Below, in pieces: positions 16,832 to 25,214 of a DNA stretch of 64,000 nucleotides. The DNA is from Lichenicoccus sp964242335 (GTDB taxonomy: Bacteria; Pseudomonadota; Alphaproteobacteria; Acetobacterales; Acetobacteraceae), in contig CAXTAY010000004.1 of NCBI GenBank assembly GCA_964242335.1, positions 121,697 to 185,696 of the forward strand, in the 5' to 3' direction. A program made the translations under genes and the position numbers. The notes below the pieces were generated by a model. That model worked only from the letters and a program-made list of their open reading frames with translations, did no database searches and was not told the DNA's origin. The first letter of the stretch is position 1. Each line of letters starts with the position of its first letter.

Positions 16832-17629
16832 TTAATTATGTATCGAGTCGCCCATCATGGAAGCTACGACCGGCTCAATCTTGGTAGCTAGGGCTGCCTG
16901 CGCTGAGGCACTAGGGTGAAGCGGCGGATCAGGAGGTGTCAGAAGCGGGTCGAGGAAGCGAGAAGAATCGATGACGCCGCCGTTCTCAAACACGTCACGA
17001 ACATCGACGAATCTCAGCCATATACCCTCGTTCGCCGGTAGTAGGGCCAGGCGACGGTTAAGTTGCTGCGTGTTGATGTTAACCCATGACGAACGGATCG
17101 ACGGTAAGACCCCGAGTAAAAGAACCTGGGTTCTTGGGAGTCGGCGATGCAGAGTTCGCAGAATCGCAATGATTCCCTGATAAGTCTGCTCGGCATCGGT
17201 ATGTATCCGGCCAAAGTTGTTGGCTCCGATGAGTAGGATCGCGGCTCTCGGGTTAATAGCATCCAGCTCACCGTGCTGAAGGCGCCAAAGCAGGTGGCAC
17301 GTGCTATCGCCTCGAAATCCGAGATTGACCGCGTGACGGTCGCCATAGAACCGCCTCCAGATTGGCGTGAATCTACGCCAGGGCTGCGGACCGTCGGTCT
17401 CCCAATTCTGGGTAATCGAGTCTCCAAGCCATAGAAGTTGTACAGTTCCTTGCTTCAATTCAATCTGCTTTTGCTGAAAACGCAGTTTCCACCAAGATGT
17501 ATCAAGGCGTGATATTGGTTTCGTCGCGACCGAGCTCGGCGCTGCAGCCATCAATACCGTGGATAAGGTGGCCGCAGCAGCTAAACGAACCAACGTGACC
17601 GATAGCTGCAATAGCTGAGCCTCAAACAT
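16832..17629 (-). CDS. Secreted SGNH/GDSL-family hydrolase
   Basis: A 265-residue protein with an N-terminal signal peptide or anchor (LLQLSVTLVRLAAAATLSTVLMAAAPSS). It shows the SGNH blocks: GDSITQNW with the nucleophilic serine, FRGDST with the block II glycine, LLIGANNFG for the block III asparagine, and DPPLHPSA near the end holding the catalytic Asp-x-x-His. It fits the platelet-activating-factor acetylhydrolase-like subgroup, i.e. an esterase or deacetylase probably acting on cell-surface sugars. The start at 17629 overlaps the uppP stop by eight bases; a longer in-frame start at 17656 would cut through the signal peptide pattern. Confidence 0.8.
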   Translation of the reverse strand: MFEAQLLQLSVTLVRLAAAATLSTVLMAAAPSSVATKPISRLDTSWWKLRFQQKQIELKQGTVQLLWLGDSITQNWETDGPQPWRRFTPIWRRFYGDRHAVNLGFRGDSTCHLLWRLQHGELDAINPRAAILLIGANNFGRIHTDAEQTYQGIIAILRTLHRRLPRTQVLLLGVLPSIRSSWVNINTQQLNRRLALLPANEGIWLRFVDVRDVFENGGVIDSSRFLDPLLTPPDPPLHPSASAQAALATKIEPVVASMMGDSIHN

Positions 17630-18461
17630 AAAGCAGAAAGAAGCTGAGCAGTCCAAAAAATACGCAGTATATCGAAAATGGACGCATCGCCCATTGCTCG
17701 TGTGACCGGAAATAGTGCATGAGGAATGCCGTACTGCCGAAGGCGGTCGCTCCCGCCACGATCGCCGCGAGTATCGCGGGCGTCCAGTTGGACACTGCCA
17801 CTGCGGATCGGTGAAGATGCAGTGCCTGTTGAACGGTCGCTGCGAGGATGATCGGCGTTCCGATGAGAAAAGAAAATCGAGCCGATGCTTGATGATTTAC
17901 GCCCTGCAGCACCCCTCCCACTATGGTCGCACCAGAGCGAGATATACCGGGAATGAACGCGAGGCATTGCCAAAATCCTATGATGATGGCGTCGACCCTA
18001 GTCAGGTTTGCGATCGGGCGATGAGCCACACGCTTACCAGCAGCAAGCTTCTCGCCGACCAGCAGCAGGACGCCGTTCAAGACCAAGAAGATCGCGGCGA
18101 CTTGCGGCGTACCGAAAAGCCGACGGAGGAAGCTCTCGAAGAGAAAGCCGAGAATAACCGCGGGGATCGTCGCCAGGATGATGAGAGAGACGATGTGCCG
18201 ACTTTCCTTCGTCATGGAGGCCGTTCCGAGCCCAACAGTGCCACGTGCGAGCGCGAACCAATCGCGCCAGAAGTAGGCGAGGAGGGCGCAAGCCGTACCG
18301 AAATGCAGGGTGACGAGGAACGGGAGGAAGGCAGCTCCTCGTTGATCGATTGCCCAGTGAAGGAGAGCTGGCAGGATCACAGCATGCCCCAGGCTACTGA
18401 CCGGAAACAATTCGGTCACTCCCTGCAGAACCGCAATGATCAGTGCCTGAATGGTCGTCAT
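17622..18461 (-). CDS. uppP: Undecaprenyl-diphosphate phosphatase
   Basis: A 279-residue multi-spanning inner-membrane enzyme of the BacA/UppP family that dephosphorylates C55-PP to recycle the peptidoglycan and O-antigen lipid carrier. Key motifs are LQGVTELFPVSSLGHAV (the E-x3-PVSSxGH active-site loop) near residue 15 and FIPGISRSGATIVGG (PGxSRSGxT) in the middle. ATG 18461 is used because the conserved family N-terminus MTTIQALIIAVLQG begins there; the in-frame extension to 18620 encodes polar residues unlike the family. It is followed by an overlapping SGNH hydrolase gene and faces a divergent MlaD-like gene. Confidence 0.95.
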   Translation of the reverse strand: MTTIQALIIAVLQGVTELFPVSSLGHAVILPALLHWAIDQRGAAFLPFLVTLHFGTACALLAYFWRDWFALARGTVGLGTASMTKESRHIVSLIILATIPAVILGFLFESFLRRLFGTPQVAAIFLVLNGVLLLVGEKLAAGKRVAHRPIANLTRVDAIIIGFWQCLAFIPGISRSGATIVGGVLQGVNHQASARFSFLIGTPIILAATVQQALHLHRSAVAVSNWTPAILAAIVAGATAFGSTAFLMHYFRSHEQWAMRPFSIYCVFFGLLSFFLLYV

Positions 18462-18608
18462 GTCCACAGTCTCATCCTCACTATCAACGTGGTGTTGCCG
18501 CAGCCGTGGCAAACCTGCAAGCTCCCTCCCTTGACGTCTTTCCTCTCCATAATGCATATCCGGCCTGCTCCCGAGGAAGGGTAATGGCTCACATGTCAAA
18601 TATTCTCC

Positions 18609-19076
18609 GTGCAACATCATAGGTGGATAGCCACAGTCACGAGCGGTGCCGTGATCGCTGTGACGATCGGATTTTATTCCTATGCGATCACGCGGCTAAG
18701 AAGCAGTGCTTCGGAACGCTACCTCCTGCACGCCGTGTTCCTGTCCTCAAATGGTCTCCATGAAGGTGCTGACGTAAATCTGGCCGGGGTGAAGATCGGC
18801 AGTGTTTCCTCGATCGAGTTGGATCCAGCAGCCTTCGTGACGCATGTTGATTTTCATGTCGATGCTGGATACGAGCTGCCGCAGGATACAACCATTGGTA
18901 TAGGTAGCAGCGGCTTTACCGCCGCGAACGCCCTGATGGTAGATCCTGGACGATCCACAAAGATGCTTGCTCCAGGTGACAGCATACGGTCGACACGGGA
19001 GATGTTGAGCCTCGAGCAGACGGTCAGCCAATATATCTTTGGAGCCGGTGGCCTCGGAAGCAACGCAGCACCTTAG
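18609..19076 (+). CDS. MlaD/MCE-domain phospholipid-transport protein
   Basis: A 155-residue protein with one N-terminal membrane anchor (VTSGAVIAVTIGFYSYAI) and a single MCE domain: HAVFLSSNGLHEGADVNLAGVKIGSVSSIEL, VDFHVDAGYELPQDTTIGIGSSGF and LMVDPGRSTKMLAPGDSI, ending SLEQTVSQYIFG. In MlaFEDB systems this protein forms a hexameric ring moving phospholipids between membranes. No mlaE, mlaF, mlaB or mlaC gene lies nearby, so it is solitary here or its partners are elsewhere. GTG 18609 is the only sensible start before the anchor. Confidence 0.85.
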   Translation: MQHHRWIATVTSGAVIAVTIGFYSYAITRLRSSASERYLLHAVFLSSNGLHEGADVNLAGVKIGSVSSIELDPAAFVTHVDFHVDAGYELPQDTTIGIGSSGFTAANALMVDPGRSTKMLAPGDSIRSTREMLSLEQTVSQYIFGAGGLGSNAAP

Positions 19077-19085
19077 GCTGAGGTC

Positions 19086-20168
19086 CTAATCGTTCATCGG
19101 GTATGAAGCCATCAGGCGGCGCTGTGTGAGCCAATCCCTGAAGATCTTCAGCAGGCCACTACTCTTGAACCCGGCCTCGCGTAACGAGGCACCGATCTCG
19201 AATGCTTGTCGGTAGTGGTTGAATTGCGCGCGATAGGCGTCCAATAGAGATGTTGATGGATCCCAGATATGCGTCGCTTCCGAGCCTACCCCGTTGATCT
19301 CAATGATTCGAAATTCGTCGCCGCGTCTTAGGCTTGCAACGCTGAGATACCGAACGTCAATCCGACCGAAATAGAAATCGGGAACGTCGGACATGATGCG
19401 GTCGATTTTCTCCGTGAGCATCGATGTGATGTCGGACGCACCATTTGAGAAAATCGATCCCTTACAGTGATTGCCGGCGAACACCAGCCGTATCGGCGCA
19501 CCAGAGTTAGGAACTTCGTCCAGACGAGCTTGCAGGCGCTGCAGATAAAGGTGAGGGACAAGCCGAGTGCGTGGGTCAGCAAGAATCAGTTCATGTATGG
19601 TCGATCGGCCGTCACCGAAAAGGATCGGTGCTCGCTTGTGCGTGAGCGATGTTATACTGCCCGCGGGCGACCGAGGGTGCTTGATGTAAAATATTCCGGC
19701 CTCGCCCTCATAAGGAACCAGTTCCTGGAGGACTAGATCTATGTTACGAGGAAACGAGGCTAGGACCGAGTGTAAAGTCTCCTCGTCATGCGCCAGCCGA
19801 ACACCGGTGCCGTTGCATCCGATGTCCGGCTTGACGACGATGGGTAGAGCTAGCCCTCCTTGACGCATCAAATTCAGCGCCCGCGGTAGATCCTGTTCAG
19901 CCGTCCGGAATTTCTTATATCGGGCAATCCAGGAGGCGGCCGTCGAGCCTGCCTGGTCGAGGATCGAGCATTTGCTCTCGCCGCAGAGACCCCCTGTCGA
20001 AATCTGCGGGTTGGCCAAGGATGGGAGGCTGAAGTCGCGATACCGCAGCCCAAGCACAATCCAGTATGCCACGACAGGCGTATAGAAGACCCAGGCTGGC
20101 CAAAACTCGAAAGATGAGACCTGCGAGATGCTCGCCGCTTCGGCTTCCATCGCGGTGATGTCACTCAT
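19086..20168 (-). CDS. ATP-grasp ligase-like protein (D-Ala-D-Ala ligase fold), membrane-associated
   Basis: A 360-residue protein with a conserved-looking aromatic N-terminal membrane segment (SFEFWPAWVFYTPVVAYWIVLGLRYR) and a SLANPQIS...GESK motif. An ATP-grasp core follows: LPIVVKPDIGCNGTGVRL (ATP-binding lysine and glycine loop), LVLQELVPYEGEAGIFY, and FRIIEINGVGSEATHIWDP, where the glutamate and asparagine bind Mg-ATP. It resembles proteins annotated as D-alanine-D-alanine ligase but is not a Ddl, whose sequence lacks the membrane segment. The substrate is unknown. Its start overlaps the DedA stop in ATGA, so the two are translationally coupled and probably act together in the envelope. 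Confidence 0.72.
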   Translation of the reverse strand: MSDITAMEAEAASISQVSSFEFWPAWVFYTPVVAYWIVLGLRYRDFSLPSLANPQISTGGLCGESKCSILDQAGSTAASWIARYKKFRTAEQDLPRALNLMRQGGLALPIVVKPDIGCNGTGVRLAHDEETLHSVLASFPRNIDLVLQELVPYEGEAGIFYIKHPRSPAGSITSLTHKRAPILFGDGRSTIHELILADPRTRLVPHLYLQRLQARLDEVPNSGAPIRLVFAGNHCKGSIFSNGASDITSMLTEKIDRIMSDVPDFYFGRIDVRYLSVASLRRGDEFRIIEINGVGSEATHIWDPSTSLLDAYRAQFNHYRQAFEIGASLREAGFKSSGLLKIFRDWLTQRRLMASYPMND

Positions 20169-20743
20169 ATTTTCTCATCCTGGAAATGAGCTACGATGCG
20201 CCCGAACGCCACCACCGCCAGCGCGAACCCGATCGCTCCAGCCCAACGCCATGCACCGAAATGGTCCATGAGTAAACGGCCTATCCTCAGGGAGATAAGG
20301 AAAAGCAAGCTCGTCCACATCGATGTGGCGACAACAGCTGCGAGTGCGAAGCGCGGAAAACTAGCTCGGAGAAATCCGCAAGCCGTATAAGTCGGAAGCC
20401 TTGCACCCGGGATAAACCGGCTCACCAAGACGACCCGGAAGACCCGATCAGCGAGCCACTGCCTACCTTGAGCATGACGTTCAGCTGATACAAGCCGATT
20501 GATCCTCGGCGATGAGGCCGCGATCCGGCCACCTCCGTAGAGGCCTAAATCGCCGATGACGATGCCGAGGTAGAGGGCCACCAGCGCGACGATAGGTCGT
20601 ATCGCGCCGACCTCCACCTGCGTGGCGGCAATCACCGTTGCGGCATCCTCGAGGATGAAGGTGCCGATGATAATCGCGGACCCCTGAAGCAATGGATGAG
20701 CGCCAGCTGCTTTCAGTAGACCGGCGACCGACAGAGAGATCAT
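20165..20743 (-). CDS. DedA-family membrane protein
   Basis: A 192-residue integral membrane protein with the DedA (VTT) pattern: early re-entrant hairpin with GTFILEDAATVIAATQVE (the acidic residues of this loop are functionally important), GIVIGDLGLYGGGR, and the signature VLVSRFIPGARLPTYTACGFLR. DedA proteins include undecaprenyl-phosphate translocases, which return the C55-P carrier to the cytoplasm, and lipid scramblases. Coupling by a four-base overlap to the ATP-grasp gene and proximity to uppP point to carrier recycling or envelope homeostasis. That specific role is inference. Confidence 0.88.
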   Translation of the reverse strand: MISLSVAGLLKAAGAHPLLQGSAIIIGTFILEDAATVIAATQVEVGAIRPIVALVALYLGIVIGDLGLYGGGRIAASSPRINRLVSAERHAQGRQWLADRVFRVVLVSRFIPGARLPTYTACGFLRASFPRFALAAVVATSMWTSLLFLISLRIGRLLMDHFGAWRWAGAIGFALAVVAFGRIVAHFQDEKI

Positions 20744-21470
20744 CCGAAGTCAGCGGCTAGTCAGCATTGCGCACGATCGATCGGCACAGTGTATAAGTCT
20801 GTAACTCCAAATTTATTTACGTCCGGTCGCCGAAGATGAGGGAAGACAACGGTCAAGCAGGGGGGTGTCCAAAAAAGTCTCTCCAGCTATAGCGGCTTTC
20901 CATATCCGCGTGCGCCATCGACGTCACCTGATTTCTAGGCGACCTCGTCAGCATCAAGAGCTGGTAAATTTATCGCGGAACCGCGAAGAGAAGGTTGTGC
21001 CTCTTCGTGCCAGTAAGTTGGTAATCGTGGCGTCTATACGAGATTATTCAATATAATCAACGCGATAAGTAGACAATAAATATCTGTAAAGAAATCTCCA
21101 AGGAAGATCAAGCTTTTCTGGATAAGAAAGCGAACTTCAGCGCTCGGTGACGCAGCATCGCGGTTGAAGTTTTCCTCCTGACACAAGTCATCGCACTCAC
21201 CCAACCGTTCAACTACGACCTGAGGTCAAGATTAAGAAGTAGTGACATAGATAACCTGCAGAAAAGGATGGAAGGATCGCTGAAAGGCATCTCCTAACTG
21301 GTCATCCGATTCGACACTGGTGTCACCGCGCGGCCAGATAATCCCACCTTGTAGGACTCACTGCCCAGTTTGTGGCCGGTAGCTTGAGGCGACTGAGAGC
21401 GTCTCGTACTGATGCGAGAGCAACACCAGTGCCTCTTGCCCAGACCGTCAAAATCGTGCAAAAAACCATT
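20744..21470. other. 727-base stretch without a convincing gene
   Basis: The region lies upstream of two divergent units (DedA on the minus strand, transglycosylase on the plus strand) and is AT-rich for this chromosome. It holds a tight inverted repeat TCGCGG-AA-CCGCGA at 20973-20986 and a GATTAT-TCAAT-ATAATC hairpin at 21042-21058. Short frames occur, such as 20865-21056, but show no family, no good ribosome site and poor composition. It most likely contains promoters for both units and eroded sequence. Confidence 0.5.
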
Positions 21471-22469
21471 ATGATCACGCGGCGAGCCGGATTGATTGCG
21501 GCAGTTGCAGCACTAGCTTCTGGAACGAGCCTGCCGGGTCGCGCCCGTCATTCGTCGCACGCGGTTGCTCGTGAGGCACCTTACTCTTCTTTTCTACAGA
21601 CGATTGCCAATCAAGCTCGAGGCTTGGGCATCAGTCGATCGACACTTGACAATGCCTTAGCCCTTGATCAGCCGAACATGAAGGTGCTGGCGCTAGATAG
21701 GCATCAGCCGGAGTTCCAGCTCAAGTGGAGCGCCTATCGTCGGCATGTTCTCACGCCACAGCGAGTTCAGGCCGCAAGAGCCGCCTATCAGACCAGGCTC
21801 GGTCTCCTTAGCAAGATTTGGCAGCGCTACGGAGTTGACCCACGTATCGTCGTCGGCATTTGGGGCCTCGAGTCGAACTATGGCAGCCGGTCTGGTTCAT
21901 TCGGCGTCATCGATGCTCTCGCCACCCTTACTTACGACGGGCGCCGCAGGAATTTCTTCTATCTTCAATTGATGGATGCGCTGCGAATTCTTCAGGATGG
22001 CGACATCGGTGCGGCGAACATGATCGGAAGTTATGCCGGAGCGATGGGTCAGCCTCAGTTCATGCCGACTTCCTACCTACGATACGCTGTGGATGAGGAT
22101 GGCGACGGCAGACGCGATATCTGGTCCAGTGAGGCGGATATCTTCGCTTCGATCTCAAACTATCTCGCGAAGAACGGCTGGGTTGCCGGCGCTCCCTGGG
22201 GTCAACCCGTGACGGTGCCTTCCGGCTTCGATGCCGTGAGAGCCGAACGTTATCCCGTTCAAACCCTGGGATACTGGATGCGCACGGGCGTCCGGCGGCT
22301 GGACGGAAACTCGTTCTCACGCAGCGACGTGTCCGCCAGGCTACTGCTGCCTGATGGGGCAGCGGGAGAGGCCTTCGTCGCCTACGAAAACTTTCAGGTA
22401 TTGCGCCGATACAACCCGTCTGACTTCTACGGTCTGGCGGTGGGGCTTCTCGGCAGTGCCACGGCGTGA
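21471..22469 (+). CDS. Lytic murein transglycosylase, MltB-like
   Basis: A 332-residue periplasmic enzyme that cleaves the glycan strand of peptidoglycan to leave 1,6-anhydromuramic ends. The N-terminus MITRRAGLIAAVAALASG is a signal with a twin-arginine pattern. The catalytic glutamate is in VGIWGLESNYG; other family motifs are NMIGSYAGAMGQPQFMPTSYLRYAVDEDGDGRRDIW (mostly invariant in MltB) and SISNYLAKNGW. ATG 21471 is chosen because the upstream extension to 21372 lacks family residues. It is the first gene of a long operon; its stop overlaps the next start (GTGA). Confidence 0.92.
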   Translation: MITRRAGLIAAVAALASGTSLPGRARHSSHAVAREAPYSSFLQTIANQARGLGISRSTLDNALALDQPNMKVLALDRHQPEFQLKWSAYRRHVLTPQRVQAARAAYQTRLGLLSKIWQRYGVDPRIVVGIWGLESNYGSRSGSFGVIDALATLTYDGRRRNFFYLQLMDALRILQDGDIGAANMIGSYAGAMGQPQFMPTSYLRYAVDEDGDGRRDIWSSEADIFASISNYLAKNGWVAGAPWGQPVTVPSGFDAVRAERYPVQTLGYWMRTGVRRLDGNSFSRSDVSARLLLPDGAAGEAFVAYENFQVLRRYNPSDFYGLAVGLLGSATA

Positions 22470-23350
22470 GGTCACTGTCGCTCGCTGTCCTGCTTCCTGT
22501 GACGGTTCTGGCCTCGATGACGGGATGCGACCGCCGGAGGGTGCAGAGGTCGACCTCGGCAGACTTACACTACACACTTGGGCCGGCATGGCTGGGTGAT
22601 GACTGTTGGTTTTATCCGAAAGAGGAAAGCTCCTACGTGGCCACCGGGTTGGCGGTCGTGGACGCATCGCGACCGCAGCAGAAGCGCAGGACGGCGGACG
22701 GTGAGCTTTATGATCCCGCCGCGCTGACGGCTTCGCATCAGACGTTGCAGCTGCCTGTCATACTCCGTGTCCGCAACCTCGAGAACGGGCGAGTGCTCAC
22801 GCTGCGTGTCAACGACCGCGGGCCGGCCTCGCCGAAGAGGCTGCTCTCCATGACGCCAGGGGCTGCTCGCGTGATGGGAATGATCCCGGGCCATGCGACG
22901 CGGATACAGGTCGCGGAAGATGAGACGCTCAGCCACGCGATCTTGCGGCAGGTGAACAATGCACCGGTGGCGGACGTCACCGCGGCGCCGGTCACAGCCG
23001 TTCAGGAACAATCTCTTACATCCCCGATCACCTCCGACGCGTCAGGGAAGGCGTCTCCCTCACCCCCGCGTGAGTCAGACGAACATCCAGGCGAAACAAC
23101 CTTGGGCGCTTTGATGCAAGGCCCGGCTGACCCCGGGCAGCTTTGGATCGACGCGGGTCACTTCAGTCGGCGCATCTATGCTCGCCGGCTGGCCAGCGCG
23201 TTGGCCGGAACCGTTCGTCAGGAGGGTCGGGGTCAGTCGGTCCTGTTCAGCGTGCGGCTCGGTCCCTTCGGGCTCGTGACACAGGCCGACGCGGCACTGG
23301 ACCGTGCCCGTTCAGGCGGGGTAACCGACGCTCGGATCATCGTTGAGTAG
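22466..23350 (+). CDS. rlpA: RlpA-family septal lipoprotein
   Basis: A 294-residue lipoprotein: signal LAVLLPVTVLASMTGC with the lipobox cysteine, then a double-psi beta-barrel (DGELYDPAALTASHQTLQLPVILRVRNLENGR, NDRGPASPKRLLSMTPGAA), a proline/serine-rich linker and a SPOR-like C-terminal domain (LWIDAGHFSRRIYARRLASALAG). RlpA proteins bind denuded glycan at the division septum and in some species are lytic transglycosylases. The catalytic residues of the barrel (the His of TASH and the Asp of NDRGP) are present, so enzymatic activity is plausible. It overlaps the upstream gene by four bases. Confidence 0.9.
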   Translation: MRSLSLAVLLPVTVLASMTGCDRRRVQRSTSADLHYTLGPAWLGDDCWFYPKEESSYVATGLAVVDASRPQQKRRTADGELYDPAALTASHQTLQLPVILRVRNLENGRVLTLRVNDRGPASPKRLLSMTPGAARVMGMIPGHATRIQVAEDETLSHAILRQVNNAPVADVTAAPVTAVQEQSLTSPITSDASGKASPSPPRESDEHPGETTLGALMQGPADPGQLWIDAGHFSRRIYARRLASALAGTVRQEGRGQSVLFSVRLGPFGLVTQADAALDRARSGGVTDARIIVE

Positions 23351-23359
23351 GGACCGCCC

Positions 23360-24583
23360 TTGTCCACAAGAAGATCATTGCTAGCAGGCGGCTCTGCACT
23401 CGCAGCCTCAATAGGTTGTGGTTCCCGATCGGTTGCCGGCCGCCGTCGAGGCAAAGCAGCAGCTCAAGCATCGACGCAGGAGGTCGGCGTGCCTTCGGGC
23501 GCTGCTGCCGAAACACCTATCGGCCCGCTCGATACGCAAGCAAGATGGGCGTTCATCATCGATGTGGCCACCAATACGGTGCTGCTGCAGAAGGAAGCCG
23601 ATGAACCGATGCCGCCGTCCTCGCTGACGAAGATGATGACGGCCTATCTCGTCTTCTCGGCGCTCAGTGAGAACCGTCTGCAGCCCGGTCAGACACTCAT
23701 GGTGAGCGAGAAGGCCTGGCGGATGCAGGGGTCGAAGATGTTCGTGCCCCTAGGTCAGCAGGTTGCGGTGGAGGATCTCATCCGCGGCATGCTGATCCAG
23801 TCGGGCAATGATGCCTGCATCGTGCTCGCAGAAGGCATCGCGGGATCAGAAGAGCAGTTCGTCATGCTAATGAACAAGCAGGCGCAGCGCCTCGGTCTCA
23901 CACACACGCACTATCAAAATACGACCGGCTGGCCGGATCCAGATCATCATATGTCGGCGCGCGACGTCGCGATGCTGGCGCTCCATTTAATTAAGGACTA
24001 CCCCCAGTACTACCACTACTTCTCCGAAAAAGACTATAAATACAATAACATCGCGCAGGGAAACAGAAACGTCCTGGTCGATAAAGGTCTCGCGGATGGT
24101 CTGAAGACCGGACACACAGATGCTGGCGGCTTTGGCCTGTGCGCGAGTGCCAAGCGCGACGGTCGACGCCTCATCGAGGTCCTGAACGGCCTACCGTCTT
24201 CGCGAGCGCGGGCAGAAGAGGGCGAGCGGTTGCTGAACTGGGCGTTCGCCAACTTCGAGGACGTCAAGCTCTTCTCGAAGAACGAAATCGTGCAGTCGAT
24301 CCCGATCTGGCTCGGCGCTCAGCCTATGGTTGCCGTGGCGGCACCCTGCGACATCGTGTTGACGATGCCGCATGACTGGCGCAGCCACGTGAGGATCGCA
24401 GTCGATTTCAGGTCGCCGGTGCAAGCACCCGTGGCTGCAGGACAGATCGTCGCCCAGCTCACCGTCTCCGGGAGCCGGTTGGCCGATGTGCAGGTGCCTC
24501 TATTGGCAACCGCAAACGTGCCGCGGCTCGCCTTGCCGAACCGGGCTATCGCCGTCCTGGAGCACTCGGTCGGCGGGGGCTGA
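23360..24583 (+). CDS. D-alanyl-D-alanine carboxypeptidase (penicillin-binding protein 5/6 type)
   Basis: A 407-residue secreted serine peptidase that trims the terminal D-Ala from peptidoglycan pentapeptides. It starts at TTG with a twin-arginine-like signal (TRRSLLAGGSALAASIG). All three active-site motifs are present: SSLTK (nucleophile Ser and Lys) around residue 86, SGN in IQSGNDACIVLAEG, and KTG in LKTGHTDAGGFG. The C-terminal beta domain of PBP5/6 follows (VAVAAPCDIVLTMPHDW). It lies nine bases behind rlpA and five bases before tmk, completing the wall-maintenance half of the operon. Confidence 0.94.
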   Translation: MSTRRSLLAGGSALAASIGCGSRSVAGRRRGKAAAQASTQEVGVPSGAAAETPIGPLDTQARWAFIIDVATNTVLLQKEADEPMPPSSLTKMMTAYLVFSALSENRLQPGQTLMVSEKAWRMQGSKMFVPLGQQVAVEDLIRGMLIQSGNDACIVLAEGIAGSEEQFVMLMNKQAQRLGLTHTHYQNTTGWPDPDHHMSARDVAMLALHLIKDYPQYYHYFSEKDYKYNNIAQGNRNVLVDKGLADGLKTGHTDAGGFGLCASAKRDGRRLIEVLNGLPSSRARAEEGERLLNWAFANFEDVKLFSKNEIVQSIPIWLGAQPMVAVAAPCDIVLTMPHDWRSHVRIAVDFRSPVQAPVAAGQIVAQLTVSGSRLADVQVPLLATANVPRLALPNRAIAVLEHSVGGG

Positions 24584-24587
24584 TCAC

Positions 24588-25214
24588 ATGACCGCAATGC
24601 TGGTGACGCTCGAAGGCGGCGAGGGTGCCGGCAAGACGACGCAGACACGAAAGCTGGCGGAGGGCTTGGCGGGTCGCGGCTACGACGTGCTGTGCACGCG
24701 CGAGCCAGGCGGAGCCCAGGGTGCGGAGGCGCTCCGACAGTTTCTGTTAGGAACCGATCACGGACTGAGCCCGCGTGCCGAAGCGATGGCGCATTTCGCG
24801 GCGCGGATCGATCATGTTGACGCGACGATCGGTCCTGCACTGGCCGCTGGCCGGCTCGTCCTTTGCGATCGCTTCTCCGACTCCACCCTCGCCTACCAGG
24901 GTTATGGTCTCGGGCACGGTGACCCGACGATCTTGGCGTTCATCGAGCACCTGACCACCCTGTTGCAACTTCAGCCGCAGCTCACGGTAATCCTGGATCT
25001 GCCGCGTGCCGAGGCGCGGGAACGGATGCGGCGGCGCGGCGAGGGGGAGGATCGCTACGAGTCGTTGGATGAGTCCTTTCACGCGAGGGTCGCCGAAGGG
25101 TTCCGGACGATCGCCCGCCGCGCCACTACACGCTGCATGCTGGTCTCCGCCGTCGGCTCCGTCGAGGCGGTGCATCAGCGTGTGATGGCCGCGGTGGAAC
25201 CTTGGCTGTCGTGA
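24588..25214 (+). CDS. tmk: Thymidylate kinase
   Basis: A 208-residue cytoplasmic kinase that phosphorylates dTMP to dTDP. The P-loop is GGEGAGKTT at the N-terminus; the DR motif VLCDRFSDSTLAYQGYG binds the substrate, and the lid RRRGEGEDRYESLD is near residue 145. TREPGG is the conserved dTMP-binding loop. ATG 24588 is preferred over longer frames that would overlap the carboxypeptidase gene. The stop overlaps the holB GTG start, an arrangement conserved in many alphaproteobacteria (tmk-holB). Confidence 0.95.
   Translation: MTAMLVTLEGGEGAGKTTQTRKLAEGLAGRGYDVLCTREPGGAQGAEALRQFLLGTDHGLSPRAEAMAHFAARIDHVDATIGPALAAGRLVLCDRFSDSTLAYQGYGLGHGDPTILAFIEHLTTLLQLQPQLTVILDLPRAEARERMRRRGEGEDRYESLDESFHARVAEGFRTIARRATTRCMLVSAVGSVEAVHQRVMAAVEPWLS

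Noticed and set aside
20865..21056. 63-codon frame in the space before mltB
   Set aside because: Highly basic, no ribosome site, no family pattern and no coding-like composition; could be a decayed remnant but not supportable as a gene.
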